Assembly (NCBI RefSeq): GCF_000695095.2
Contig: NZ_CP011454.1
Coordinates: forward strand, 3,968,001 to 4,032,000
DNA from: Gemmatimonas phototrophica
GTDB lineage: Bacteria > Gemmatimonadota > Gemmatimonadetes > Gemmatimonadales > Gemmatimonadaceae
Direction of reading: 5' to 3'
DNA: 64,000 nt
The notes beneath the pieces were generated by a model. That model worked only from the letters and a program-made list of their open reading frames with translations, searched no databases and was not told where the DNA came from. Shown here piece by piece: positions 43,005-52,129 of this stretch; position 1 is the stretch's first letter, and the number at the start of each line of letters is the position of its first letter. A program made the position numbers and the translations under genes.

Positions 43005-45055
43005 GTGCGACCTCCTACCGGCAGGTAGGTGAAGACGGTTCCATTCTCCACCACGCGCTGCTCTCCGCCCACCTCCCGGGCGGCCGCCCGCGCCAGCAGC
43101 AATGCCAGCTGCGCCGCACTGCCGTCCCACGTTGGCAAGGCTGACTTACCCGCCACGACGGCCTCCGGCAGGCCGGACAACCCGATACGCACATAGCGGC
43201 CTGGCTCCACCTGCAGTTCGTCTGCGTCAGAGCGATCGATGGTCACGGAGTGCACGTGCAGGTCCGTGCGCACTTCCGGTTCCGCTTCCAATACCGCCAG
43301 CAGCAGACTGTCCACGGCCAAATGGCAGGCGCTCTGATCCATCTGCAGCGACGTCACGGTGTCGTCGCACACAAGGGTCAGCCGTTCGTCCAGCCCTGCA
43401 GACGCAAGACGTGTCCGCAGCATGGGTTCCACGTTGATACTGACTTCGCGTGACTGCTTCTGACGAGAGAGTGCGAGCAGGCCCCGCGTAAAGCGCCGGG
43501 CGCGCTGCGAGGCAACCCGGATGGCGGAAACATCCTGCTGCAATTGCAGATTGAGCGGGAGATCCTCCTCCAGCATTTCCGCATGCGCATCAATGACCGT
43601 CAGGATGTTGTTGAGATCGTGCGAGAGCCCGCCGGCAAACACACCGAGGGCCTCCAGTTCCTGGGTCTGCCGCAAGCGGCTGGACAGCTCCGTTTCGCGA
43701 GTGATGTCCTGCGCATGCAGCAGAATGGCGCCCGCCTCGTTGTCCTCACGGCGGTCCACGATGGTCAACGTGAGCTGACGCCAACTGTCCGGCGTATCGC
43801 CGTGCACCCGCAGCGCCAGGCTGGTCGGCCCATCTCGAGCGTCACGCAAGGCACGGCGAAAGGCCAGCTGGTCATCGGGGTGTACCAACTCCATGAGCGC
43901 CCAGCGCGATGCCGGATGCGCCGAGCGGAGAAGGCGGTGCGTTGCCGGACTGATATCCAGACTGTTGCCGTCGGCATCCAGCACCATCACGTAGTCATTG
44001 GAATCGCGAAGAACGGCACCGTACCAGCGTGCTTGCTCATCCTGGGCGCGTTGCACCCGGCTCTGCTCCCGAAGCTCAATGAGCTGACGTACCACCAGCA
44101 GCATGGAGAGCGCCGCCACGCTTACCACGAGCGGCAACTCACGCTGCTGCGGTACGCGGGTGAGCTGCACCATGAGAACGGCGCTCGCCAGCATGACAAA
44201 CGCCGTGGGCACCCACCCGCTCTGATACGATGCGTGGACCTGTATTGCCTCACGAGTGGGATGCCGCAACACCTGCACGGCATAGCGTGCAGCGGCGGCT
44301 TTCAACATCCACACGCTAAACCACAGCACCGCGATGTTGTCACCCGGACGGTACGAATAATTCGTTTTTCCAACCCACAGCAGAATGTCCGGCACGGTCT
44401 GCAACAGCGCCGCGAAGAGCAGAAAGGTGGCCACCCGTCGGAAGTACTGTTGGGAGCGGCGCAGTACGAGGAGAGCGGCGACAACGGCACTCGCCGAGTC
44501 GGCCAGCAAATACAGATAGTCCTCAGCGCGAGGTACTTGCGCGCCGGTCGCCGCGAAAAACGGCCCGAGGGCCGCAAACCAGAGCACGGTGCCACTTCCC
44601 ACCAGCACAATGACACCATCGATGGACCGACGCAGCCGGTCAACCGCCAAGCGGCGTTCCCCGCCAAACGCAAGCAGACCAGCCAGCACCAGCAGCAGCG
44701 AACTCGCACTTGCCAGCAACAGCCACACCGGGCGTGCTTCACCCGGGTGATCGGCAAGCCACAGCGACCACACAACCCCGTTCACCGTCCGCAGGACCGA
44801 AGAGGCCGAAAGCAAACGCCAGGCAACGCGTTCGCGACCGAGCGGGCTGGCCTGTGCCGCCTGAAACTGCAGGAGGCCCACGACCAGTCCAATAACCACG
44901 AAGGCCACGTAGTCGATCGCGTAATCGACCGTGGCCTCCCCGGGGCCTTGCCACACCCACACGAAAAACACGGTCACGACCAGCAGCAGCACCGCATCGA
45001 GTGCTCCTGCCGGCCGCCAGAGTGGCCCGGGACGAGGCTCCACGGTCACCATCAT
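43001..45055 (-). CDS. membrane PAS sensor with HisKA domain but degenerate ATPase domain
   Basis: 684 residues. Seven to eight membrane helices (1-320), a PAS domain (about 345-460: LRDSNDYVMVLDADGN) and a HisKA with an intact phosphoacceptor (GGLSHDLNNILTVIDAHAEML). After it the ATP-binding domain cannot be recognised: no N-box asparagine, no DxGxG, and no GxGLGL, with only a weakly similar LAVDSLLLAVLEAEPEV. It is thus probably a histidine phosphotransfer-like pseudokinase that depends on the adjacent hybrid kinase (ATGA overlap). Start ATG 45055 (or 45052) lies 10 nt after the amidohydrolase stop. Ligand unknown. Confidence 0.85.
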   Translation of the reverse strand: MMVTVEPRPGPLWRPAGALDAVLLLVVTVFFVWVWQGPGEATVDYAIDYVAFVVIGLVVGLLQFQAAQASPLGRERVAWRLLSASSVLRTVNGVVWSLWLADHPGEARPVWLLLASASSLLLVLAGLLAFGGERRLAVDRLRRSIDGVIVLVGSGTVLWFAALGPFFAATGAQVPRAEDYLYLLADSASAVVAALLVLRRSQQYFRRVATFLLFAALLQTVPDILLWVGKTNYSYRPGDNIAVLWFSVWMLKAAAARYAVQVLRHPTREAIQVHASYQSGWVPTAFVMLASAVLMVQLTRVPQQRELPLVVSVAALSMLLVVRQLIELREQSRVQRAQDEQARWYGAVLRDSNDYVMVLDADGNSLDISPATHRLLRSAHPASRWALMELVHPDDQLAFRRALRDARDGPTSLALRVHGDTPDSWRQLTLTIVDRREDNEAGAILLHAQDITRETELSSRLRQTQELEALGVFAGGLSHDLNNILTVIDAHAEMLEEDLPLNLQLQQDVSAIRVASQRARRFTRGLLALSRQKQSREVSINVEPMLRTRLASAGLDERLTLVCDDTVTSLQMDQSACHLAVDSLLLAVLEAEPEVRTDLHVHSVTIDRSDADELQVEPGRYVRIGLSGLPEAVVAGKSALPTWDGSAAQLALLLARAAAREVGGEQRVVENGTVFTYLPVGGRT

Positions 45056-45065
45056 GGCCTGGGCA

Positions 45066-46523
45066 CTATGGTGCCTTGATCACCGGCAGCGTGTAGGCCT
45101 TCCGCAGCGCGTCCTGGTACTCCCCAAAGAGCACCTTGATCGCGTCAAATTCCTGCTTCACGGCGGCGCGAAACGCCGGACGGGTTGCCACATCGAAGAG
45201 GACCGCCGACATGGCCTTGGCCTGCACGATGAACCCGTTGTGTCCCACGGCGGTGAGTGCATCGGCCTCCATTTCGTACGTATGGAAGCCCCCGTTGGAG
45301 GTCCAGGTGCTGATGCCCACCCCGGGGATGGCACTGGACACACTCCCCGTTTCTTCCCACCCCTGTGGTTTCTGCGGCTCGGTCAGCACCTTGCCACCGC
45401 CGTAGCGCTTGACGTGCGCGAAGGCGAGCTCATTGAGTGTGCCCAATGACACGCCATCGCGCATGGATCCGTACGTTTCGATCGTGACCTTCGTACCGGT
45501 GGCCTGCGCGGCAGCACGCGCCGCATCATCAATGAGCGTTCGCATCTGGGCGAGATACACTTCGTCGGGGTAGCGAATGTAGAAATCCGCGACGGCGCGA
45601 TCGGGAACCACGTTGGGGGCTTTCCCCCCCTCGGTGATGATCCCTTGCACCCGGGCTTCGGGGCGGAAGGTGCCACGCAAGGCATCAATGTTGCTGAACA
45701 GATGGCGCACCGCCGTGAGCGCATTGCGCCCATCCCACGGCGTCATCTGATGCGCCGGAGCGCCAGCGAAGGTAAACCGCACGCCGTCAATGTTGAGGCA
45801 GCAGGTACCAAAGCCCGGCGCGGCCCGCTGCGTGTTCAAGCCGGAGTGACTGCGGACAATCACCTCAATGCCGTCGAACACCTTCTGGTTGTGCATCACG
45901 GTCTTTACCGGCGGCGGCATCATCTCTTCGGCCGGTGTGCCAATCACCACAATCTGTCCGGGGCTCTTGGTGGCGATCAGCCATTCGGTCATGGCCTGTG
46001 CAGCTGCCAGTCCTACCGGTCCCTGGGCAGAATGCTGGTCACCGTGAAAGTCCCCCTTCGTTCCACGAAGGGCATCGTACTCCACCACCACGCCGTACAC
46101 CGGCCCTGTGGCGGTCCCGGGATGCCGTGCCACAAAGGCTGTGGCGAAACCGGCGGCGTTGGGGGAAATCACCCACCCGTGTGCAGAGAGCCAATCCGTC
46201 ACCAATTTCATGGATCGCGTTTCGGCGAAGCCGATTTCCGGATGTCTGGTGATATCATCGCTCATCGCCAGCAATTCGCCGCGCATCAGCGCCTCGGCGC
46301 GCTCAGCGACCTTGTCGCGCGTGGCATTCGGTGCGCCCAACCGGTTGGTCCATCCCGCCACATCCACCGACTGCTGCAACGCCGAGAGTTTCTGCACGAC
46401 GCCGCGTGCCGCCTCACGCTCGGTGGGTGTTTCCTGCGCCGACAGCGTACCGACTGCGCCCAGCAGCGCGGCAGTGAAGGACGCCGACATGCGGAAGACC
46501 TGTGAACACCGGGATGTGCACAT
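45066..46523 (-). CDS. secreted M20D amidohydrolase (AbgB-like)
   Basis: 485 residues. Signal peptide region MCTSRCSQVFRMSASFTAAL followed by TLSAQ. Family motifs: RHPEIGFAETRSMKLVTDWL, YGVVVEYDALRGTKGD, FHGDQHSAQGP, VVIGTPAEEMMPPP and GAPAHQMTPWDGRNALTA, matching the aminobenzoyl-glutamate or amidohydrolase branch of the M20 clan. It cleaves an amide bond with two metal ions. The first ATG at 46523 provides the basic n-region; the second at 46490 would leave a signal without positive charge. Same strand as the kinase pair, 10 bp upstream of it. Substrate unproven. Confidence 0.85.
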   Translation of the reverse strand: MCTSRCSQVFRMSASFTAALLGAVGTLSAQETPTEREAARGVVQKLSALQQSVDVAGWTNRLGAPNATRDKVAERAEALMRGELLAMSDDITRHPEIGFAETRSMKLVTDWLSAHGWVISPNAAGFATAFVARHPGTATGPVYGVVVEYDALRGTKGDFHGDQHSAQGPVGLAAAQAMTEWLIATKSPGQIVVIGTPAEEMMPPPVKTVMHNQKVFDGIEVIVRSHSGLNTQRAAPGFGTCCLNIDGVRFTFAGAPAHQMTPWDGRNALTAVRHLFSNIDALRGTFRPEARVQGIITEGGKAPNVVPDRAVADFYIRYPDEVYLAQMRTLIDDAARAAAQATGTKVTIETYGSMRDGVSLGTLNELAFAHVKRYGGGKVLTEPQKPQGWEETGSVSSAIPGVGISTWTSNGGFHTYEMEADALTAVGHNGFIVQAKAMSAVLFDVATRPAFRAAVKQEFDAIKVLFGEYQDALRKAYTLPVIKAP

Positions 46524-46558
46524 GCGCAGGGGATTGAGGGAGAGACACCAGGCAACGC

Positions 46559-46582
46559 GCTACCGCTCTAGTAAACGGTAGC
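46559..46582. repeat. inverted repeat between divergent genes
   Basis: GCTACCG (46559-46565) and CGGTAGC (46576-46582) with a 10-nt centre lie in the 231-bp gap (46524-46754) between the amidohydrolase and the adhesin operon. No T-run follows on either side; it may be an operator. Nothing else stands out in this gap apart from a GAGAGG ribosome site just before ATG 46755. Confidence 0.35.
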
Positions 46583-46754
46583 ATCGGCGGGTCGGCAATC
46601 GCGCCCAAGCGTTTCCGGTTACAGGAATACATGATACACCCTTTGGGTAGGGTCCGCTCCGGTCAAGTTGCGTACGGCACGGCCGACACTCGTAGGCGCG
46701 AGGCGGTATCTGACCGTCGAGCCGTTGAGCAGGTGACATCCCCGAGAGGAAACA

Positions 46755-49700
46755 ATGCGTAATTCAACGCAGCGCAGCCGGTGGCCTTTGGCCCGCTGCG
46801 CTTCGTGGGTTTGGGTGGCGCTGGTAATCGGGCTGGCGCCCGTCAGTGCGCGTGCCCAGAACATCATCAGTGTGCCCTTCACCAAGGGATTCATCGGGAC
46901 ACGCGGTTCGTCGGCCGGTACGGCCAACAACGTGCTGACCTACACCACGCTGGGAATTGCCCGCACGTTTTTCATTCAGAATTCGTCGAGTACGACCTTC
47001 GAATTGCAGGGAAATGACATTCCGGGAACGTTACGGATTGTCCGGACCGATGGCAGCACGCTCGACATTCCCGCGTCGGCCAATTGGCGGAACAGTGGTG
47101 GCACCACCTACCTCATTGGCATTCTGCCGCGCCCGGTTACGCCCATCACGTTCACCTATGGCGGCGGCTCCATCCAGATCACTGATGGGTCAAGCAATGG
47201 CGGCAGCAGCGTGGGCGGTTATTCCGCTGCCTACGCGGGCGCCACCCTCGCTGATGGTGAAAGTACCAGCGGCAATGCTGCCCAGTCACAAGTACTGAAT
47301 GGTTTGAACGCCTACCTCGCCACGGTACTCAGTTCACGCCCCAGCGGCCCCGTCACGGTGGCCACGCTCAGTACGTCCGACAACACGCCAACCCTCACGG
47401 GGACGGCGACGCTGCAAAGCGGCGAGAACCTCACGGTCGTGGTGAATGGCGTACAGTACTCCACCAGCACATCGCCGGCGCTGAGCGTCAGTGGCGGCAC
47501 CTGGTCCCTGACGCTCACCTCCTCGCTGGCCGCCGGCAGCTACGACATTTCGGCCACCATCACCAATGCGGATGGGTTCACGCTCAGCGACGCGACCACC
47601 AACGAGCTGACGATCGCGCCTGCCGTGACCATTGGCGGCAGCTTCACTGCCAACAACAAGGAGTACACGGGCACGACCGCAGCCACCGGCGTTACCACCG
47701 GGCTCACGTTGAGCGGCGTGGCTGGTGGCGACAACGTCACCATTGCCTCCGTCACGTTGGCGTTCGGCACCGCCGGCGTAGAAGACGGGAAAACCGTTTC
47801 CATTGTCAGCGTGACGCTCGGCGGCACCAATGCCGGATCGTATACGGTGGATCTCACCGGCGCTCCGACCGCTACCGCGAACATTACCACACGCGCCCTG
47901 ACCATCAGCGGCGTGAGTGCTCAGAACAAAGTGTATGATCGCAGCAACGCGGCCACCCTGTCGGGCACGGCGGCCTACGTTGGGCTGCAGAATGGGGAAT
48001 CGTTTGTCGTGACCGGCACACCCGCGGCGACTTTTGCTGATCCGAATGTTGCCAACGGTATTGCCGTGTCGGTCAGTGGGTATACCGCGCCCAGTGCGAA
48101 CTACTCGGTGACTCAGCCGGCGTCGTTGACCGCCAATATCACGCAGAAAACGCTCACGGTCTCCGGGACGTTTACCGCACCGGATAAACCGTACGATGGC
48201 ACCACCAGCAGCAGCATTGCCACCAACAACCTGACGGTGGGGACGGTAGAAACGGGAGATGATGTTTCCATTGATGCCGTCGTTGTGGCCTTCGGCAGTG
48301 CCGGCGTCGGCAGCAATAAAACGGTATCCATCACGTCGCTCACCTTGGGTGGCAGTGCCGCTGGCAATTATCAGATCAGCCTGACCGGTGCCCCTACCAC
48401 CACGGCCAGCATCACGTCCAGTGGCCCCACGCTCACGCTGGGCGGCACCTTTACGGCCAGTAACAAGACGTACGATCGGACGCTCGCCGCCACGGGTAAC
48501 ACGACGGGGCTCACCCTCGTCGGCGTGAATGGCGGCGACGAGGTGAACATTGCCTCCGTCACGCTGGCGTTCACGTCGGCCACCGTCGGCACCGGCAAAT
48601 CGGTGGAGATCACTTCCGTGACCCTCGGCGGCGCCCAGGCCGGCACGTACGCGCTGGATCTGACCGGAGCACCATCTGCCACGGCCAACATCACGCCGGC
48701 GGAGCTGACCATTGGCGGCAGCTTTACCGCCAACAACAAGAGCTTTGACGGCAACACCAGTGCCACCATTGCCACCAACAGCCTCACCCTGACGGGCGTG
48801 ATTGCCCCCGACGCCGTGTCGCTGACCGGCGTCACCGCCGCGTTCGGGACGGCATCGGTGGGCAACGGCAAGTCGGTTGGACTCAGCGCGGCCAGTCTCA
48901 CCGGTGCCGCCGCCGGAAACTACACCGTGAGCCTCACCGGTTCGCCCACAACCACCGCGAACATTCTCGGTACCCCAACCGTCACCATTGGCGGTGCGTT
49001 CACGGCCTTCAACAAGGTGTATAGCGGCACGGTTGCCGCCACCGGAAACACAGCGGGGCTCACGCTGTCCGGTGTGAATAGCCCGGATGAAGTCACCATT
49101 AGCACCGTCACGCTGGCCTTCCAGTCAGCGACGGTCGGCACCGGCAAGTCCGTGGTGATCACGGGCGTCACGCTCGCAGGTGCGCAAGGTGCGCTGTACG
49201 CCGTGAATCTCGCCGGTGCCCCAACGACGACGGCAAACATTACTCCGCGCCCCGTCACCATTGGCGGATCGTTCACGGCGCGCGACAAGACGTTTGACGG
49301 CAATACTTCAGCGCAGATGGTCACCAATGCCCTGACCGTAGAGGGCGCGGTGAATGGCGAACAACTGTCGCTGGGGTCCGTCTCCATTGCCTTTGCCACC
49401 GAGGTCGTTGGCCCCGCGCGTCTCGTTTCCATTCAGGGCGCTGACCTGCTGGGTACTACCGCGGGCAACTACGTGCTGTCCCTCGACGACGCACCAACCA
49501 CCACGGCAAGCATTCGCGGCCTTGAGCCCCCAGGCATGCCGCGTACCCTGCTCGTCACTCCGGGTGATGGCAGTCTCAGTGTGACATGGACGCTGCCTTC
49601 GGTGGAAGGCTGTGAGGCCATCACGGGATTTGCGCTGGAGCACAGCAGTGATGATGGCGCCACGTGGACACGGATTGCCGTGAACTCACGAGTACCGGGA

Positions 49701-50567
49701 GCGGTTTCGATTGCGCCGGTGGCGAACAATCTCACGTACCGCGTTCGTGTTGCCGCCATCAACAGCTGCGGGATGAGCGGGTTTGCCGAAGCCACACCCG
49801 TCACGCCCACAGGTCCGGCCCGCGAGGGGAATGGCGGCCCGCGACAGAATGGTCCGGGCACCAACACGGTCACGCGCAATGGCACCGACGTGCCGGTCAC
49901 CACGACGGTGGTCGCCGATACGGTGCTGCTGATTATGGCCCCCGATTTCACGCTGCAGGTGCGATCGGCGGACACTACGGGTGCGCCCGTGCCACCCGAT
50001 AGCCTCACCCTGCAGCTTGAGCACGGTGGCACCGCTTTCACCAGCGGCACCGGGTTCGCACCGTCCAGCTGGGTATCGCTGTATATCTACGGCCTAACCG
50101 GTACGCCTCGCTTCCTTGGCAAGGTTCAGGTAGACGCCGGCGGCAACTTTGCCACCTCGGTACCGATTCCGAGCGACCTCGCCGAGGGCAACTACACCCT
50201 GCAGGTGAATGGAGTGGACACCGCGCGGCGCGCCCGAACGGCCACACTGGGCGTGCAAGTCGTTGAACCGTTGCCCGACCTCGTGCTGGCATCGGTGCCA
50301 GATCGTACGGATATGACGGTTGGAGACACCGTGACCTTTGCCCTTACGGTTACCAACACCGGACGTGGTGCCGCTACGGATGTGGTCATTCCACGCGCGT
50401 TTTCGGAACCGGGCTTCCGCTTCGTCTCCGCGACACCGGTGGACGGCAGCTATGACGCGACCACGGGCAGCTGGACCATTCCCCGGATTGCAGCAGGCGG
50501 CGTAGCCCGCCTTACCCTCCGAGCGGTGGTATTGGCCCCCTCGTCATCCGGGAGCGTCGCGCCGTGA
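46755..50567 (+). CDS. large exported surface protein with seven YDG/MBG-type repeats, fibronectin III and CARDB/DUF11 domains
   Basis: 1270 residues. Signal peptide ALVIGLAPVSARAQ. Residues about 35-190 form an N-terminal beta domain; an Ig-like domain follows (TVATLSTSDNTPTLTGTATL). Seven tandem repeats of about 92 residues (DNA 47620-49520) start with the pattern TIGGSFTANNK-x-YDG and end with TATANIT, as in the YDG/MBG families of adhesins. A fibronectin III domain (PGDGSLSVTWTLP) and a C-terminal DUF11-type domain (LALTVTNTGRGAATD-like) finish it. There is no sorting signal or membrane anchor. GAGAGG 6 nt upstream supports ATG 46755. It overlaps the lipoprotein gene as GTGA. Confidence 0.88.
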   Translation: MRNSTQRSRWPLARCASWVWVALVIGLAPVSARAQNIISVPFTKGFIGTRGSSAGTANNVLTYTTLGIARTFFIQNSSSTTFELQGNDIPGTLRIVRTDGSTLDIPASANWRNSGGTTYLIGILPRPVTPITFTYGGGSIQITDGSSNGGSSVGGYSAAYAGATLADGESTSGNAAQSQVLNGLNAYLATVLSSRPSGPVTVATLSTSDNTPTLTGTATLQSGENLTVVVNGVQYSTSTSPALSVSGGTWSLTLTSSLAAGSYDISATITNADGFTLSDATTNELTIAPAVTIGGSFTANNKEYTGTTAATGVTTGLTLSGVAGGDNVTIASVTLAFGTAGVEDGKTVSIVSVTLGGTNAGSYTVDLTGAPTATANITTRALTISGVSAQNKVYDRSNAATLSGTAAYVGLQNGESFVVTGTPAATFADPNVANGIAVSVSGYTAPSANYSVTQPASLTANITQKTLTVSGTFTAPDKPYDGTTSSSIATNNLTVGTVETGDDVSIDAVVVAFGSAGVGSNKTVSITSLTLGGSAAGNYQISLTGAPTTTASITSSGPTLTLGGTFTASNKTYDRTLAATGNTTGLTLVGVNGGDEVNIASVTLAFTSATVGTGKSVEITSVTLGGAQAGTYALDLTGAPSATANITPAELTIGGSFTANNKSFDGNTSATIATNSLTLTGVIAPDAVSLTGVTAAFGTASVGNGKSVGLSAASLTGAAAGNYTVSLTGSPTTTANILGTPTVTIGGAFTAFNKVYSGTVAATGNTAGLTLSGVNSPDEVTISTVTLAFQSATVGTGKSVVITGVTLAGAQGALYAVNLAGAPTTTANITPRPVTIGGSFTARDKTFDGNTSAQMVTNALTVEGAVNGEQLSLGSVSIAFATEVVGPARLVSIQGADLLGTTAGNYVLSLDDAPTTTASIRGLEPPGMPRTLLVTPGDGSLSVTWTLPSVEGCEAITGFALEHSSDDGATWTRIAVNSRVPGAVSIAPVANNLTYRVRVAAINSCGMSGFAEATPVTPTGPAREGNGGPRQNGPGTNTVTRNGTDVPVTTTVVADTVLLIMAPDFTLQVRSADTTGAPVPPDSLTLQLEHGGTAFTSGTGFAPSSWVSLYIYGLTGTPRFLGKVQVDAGGNFATSVPIPSDLAEGNYTLQVNGVDTARRARTATLGVQVVEPLPDLVLASVPDRTDMTVGDTVTFALTVTNTGRGAATDVVIPRAFSEPGFRFVSATPVDGSYDATTGSWTIPRIAAGGVARLTLRAVVLAPSSSGSVAP
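47620..49520 (+). repeat. seven tandem ~276-bp repeats inside the adhesin gene
   Basis: Units begin near 47622, 47898, 48153, 48432, 48705, 48981 and 49254. Each begins with a TIGGSFTANNK-like block and ends with ATANIT-like residues; unit 2 is shorter and closest to classic MBG. Nucleotide identity between units is high in the start and end blocks, making recombination between units likely. Confidence 0.8.
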
Positions 50568-51358
50568 CCTCCATTCCTCAAACTTCCTCTGTGATGATGG
50601 CTCGCGTACATCACTCCCGTCTCGTACTGGTTCTTGCCAGTACGTTGCTTACGGCCTGCCAGTCTGACCGCGCGCTGGCGCCGTCCGACGCGATTCCCAC
50701 CCGCTTGACGCTGACCGCCAACACGAGTGTCCCGTTGTCGAGCTTTGGGGATAGCACGATCATTCAGCCGCGGGTGGTAGACGCGAACGGGGCGGTCCTC
50801 ACCGACGTCCCGCTGCGTTGGACCCTCCGCACCCCAGGCGTATTGGAGCCACTGGGTAACGGACAGTATCGGGCCGCACGCAATGGGCAGGCCACCATTG
50901 TGGTGCAACTTGATCCCTCGAACACGGGCGCCAAACCGGCCGGCTACTTTGCCGATCTGCTGACCGACAGCGTGATTGTTTCGGTACAGCAGCAGCCCGC
51001 TCGCATTGTGCCGCTGGCAAACGACACGGTCTTTACGCTACTTGGCAGCACACGCACCCTGCGCTTCCACGTCACGGACGCGCGTGGCAACCGTATGACC
51101 GATGGCTGGTCGGCGCAGTGGCAGTCCGCCAATACGGGTATCGCCTCGGTCGACAGCGCAGGCACCGTACGCGTAGCGGCCAACGGGTCGGCACAGCTGT
51201 CGTTGCGTGTTGGCGTTGCCACCTGGTCCACCACGGTCTCGGTCAACGCCACACGCCCGCATGTCTCGTGTATGCGATACCGGCAGCGTCGGTCGGCTCG
51301 CGAACAGTGCGTCACCAATACCGTCACGCTGTTCGCCGCGCCGGAGCGTGCCCCATGA
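50564..51358 (+). CDS. lipoprotein with bacterial Ig-like domains
   Basis: 264 residues. The lipobox is LLTAC at residues 28-32 counting from GTG 50564 (ATG 50594 is a possible alternative). After it come two Ig-like domains: one with DANGAVLTDVPLRWTLRTPG and LGNGQYRAARNGQATIVVQL, and a second of the Big_2 kind (TGIASVDSAGTVRVAANGSA). GTG 50564 overlaps the adhesin stop (GTGA), and its own stop overlaps the barrel gene as ATGA. It is probably an outer-membrane lipoprotein that links the adhesin to the barrel. Function inferred from context only. Confidence 0.8.
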   Translation: MTSIPQTSSVMMARVHHSRLVLVLASTLLTACQSDRALAPSDAIPTRLTLTANTSVPLSSFGDSTIIQPRVVDANGAVLTDVPLRWTLRTPGVLEPLGNGQYRAARNGQATIVVQLDPSNTGAKPAGYFADLLTDSVIVSVQQQPARIVPLANDTVFTLLGSTRTLRFHVTDARGNRMTDGWSAQWQSANTGIASVDSAGTVRVAANGSAQLSLRVGVATWSTTVSVNATRPHVSCMRYRQRRSAREQCVTNTVTLFAAPERAP

Positions 51359-52113
51359 ACCGGCGTCATGGTATTCCGTCGCTGCTGTCGGGACTGCTGC
51401 TGTTGTCCGCAGGAGTCGCCGAGGCACAGACTGCGTCGTCGCCGACCGCCACGACATCGGCCGCCACATGGCCCTCGCGGCTTGGAGTCAGCGTACGCGG
51501 CGGAGAATTCCGACTGGCGGGCAACAGTGAAGCTTTTCGGCTCTTCGATCAGGCGCTCACGGCCGGCACTGCGCAACTGGCGCCGCGCGTGGCGGGGGCA
51601 GAAGTACAGGTGCGTGTCTGGCGTGCACTGAGTGCCGTGGCAGGCGCCGAGACGGGGAACCGAACCGCCGCGTCCATCAGTCGGGTGGCACCGACGGCCA
51701 GCAGCACTCCCGTAGCGCAGCGCACATCGTTCGAACTGTCGTCGGTGCAGCATGCTGGCGTGCAGTGGCAGGCATGGCAGTGGCAGCGGTCGGAACGGTC
51801 CGTCGAGCGGCTCCGCGTCGTGCTTGGCGGTGGCCTCGGACAGGCACGCTACGCCTTGCGCCAGTGGGGCAACTTCGTTGATGCCACGCGACGGGTGGAG
51901 TTCAGTGACGATCTCCAGTCCAACGGCCGCGGTACGTTTCGGTATCTCGCCGCCAAAGTTGAAGTTCCCGTGTCCCGCCGGCTGGCGATGCAGGGCGATG
52001 TGCGGCATCACTCGGGCAGCGCGAGCATGAACGGCGACTTCGCAACGTTTGACCGTCTTGATTTGGGTGGCATGCGTCTGGGCCTTGGGGTCGTGGTGAC
52101 CCCGTGGCGCTAA
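51355..52113 (+). CDS. outer-membrane beta-barrel protein, third gene of the adhesin operon
   Basis: 252 residues. Signal peptide GLLLLSAGVAEAQ. The mature protein consists of alternating strands (RLGVSVRGGEFRLAG, VRVWRALSAVAGAETGN, RLRVVLGGGLGQARYAL, GTFRYLAAKVEVPVSRRLA) ending LGLGVVVTPWR, as in small outer-membrane barrels. There is no close family. Coupled by ATGA to the lipoprotein gene. Its size would allow an 8 to 12-stranded barrel. A role in anchoring or exporting the adhesin is possible but unproven. Confidence 0.72.
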   Translation: MNRRHGIPSLLSGLLLLSAGVAEAQTASSPTATTSAATWPSRLGVSVRGGEFRLAGNSEAFRLFDQALTAGTAQLAPRVAGAEVQVRVWRALSAVAGAETGNRTAASISRVAPTASSTPVAQRTSFELSSVQHAGVQWQAWQWQRSERSVERLRVVLGGGLGQARYALRQWGNFVDATRRVEFSDDLQSNGRGTFRYLAAKVEVPVSRRLAMQGDVRHHSGSASMNGDFATFDRLDLGGMRLGLGVVVTPWR

Positions 52114-52129
52114 TGGGGATGGCGAGCGC

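Noticed and set aside
47620-49520. CRISPR-like or satellite repeat array
   Set aside because: The repeats are in frame, protein-coding and 276 bp long, part of a repeat adhesin.
46755-50567. Type IX or autotransporter secretion substrate
   Set aside because: No C-terminal sorting domain or barrel is present; the protein ends within a DUF11-type domain.
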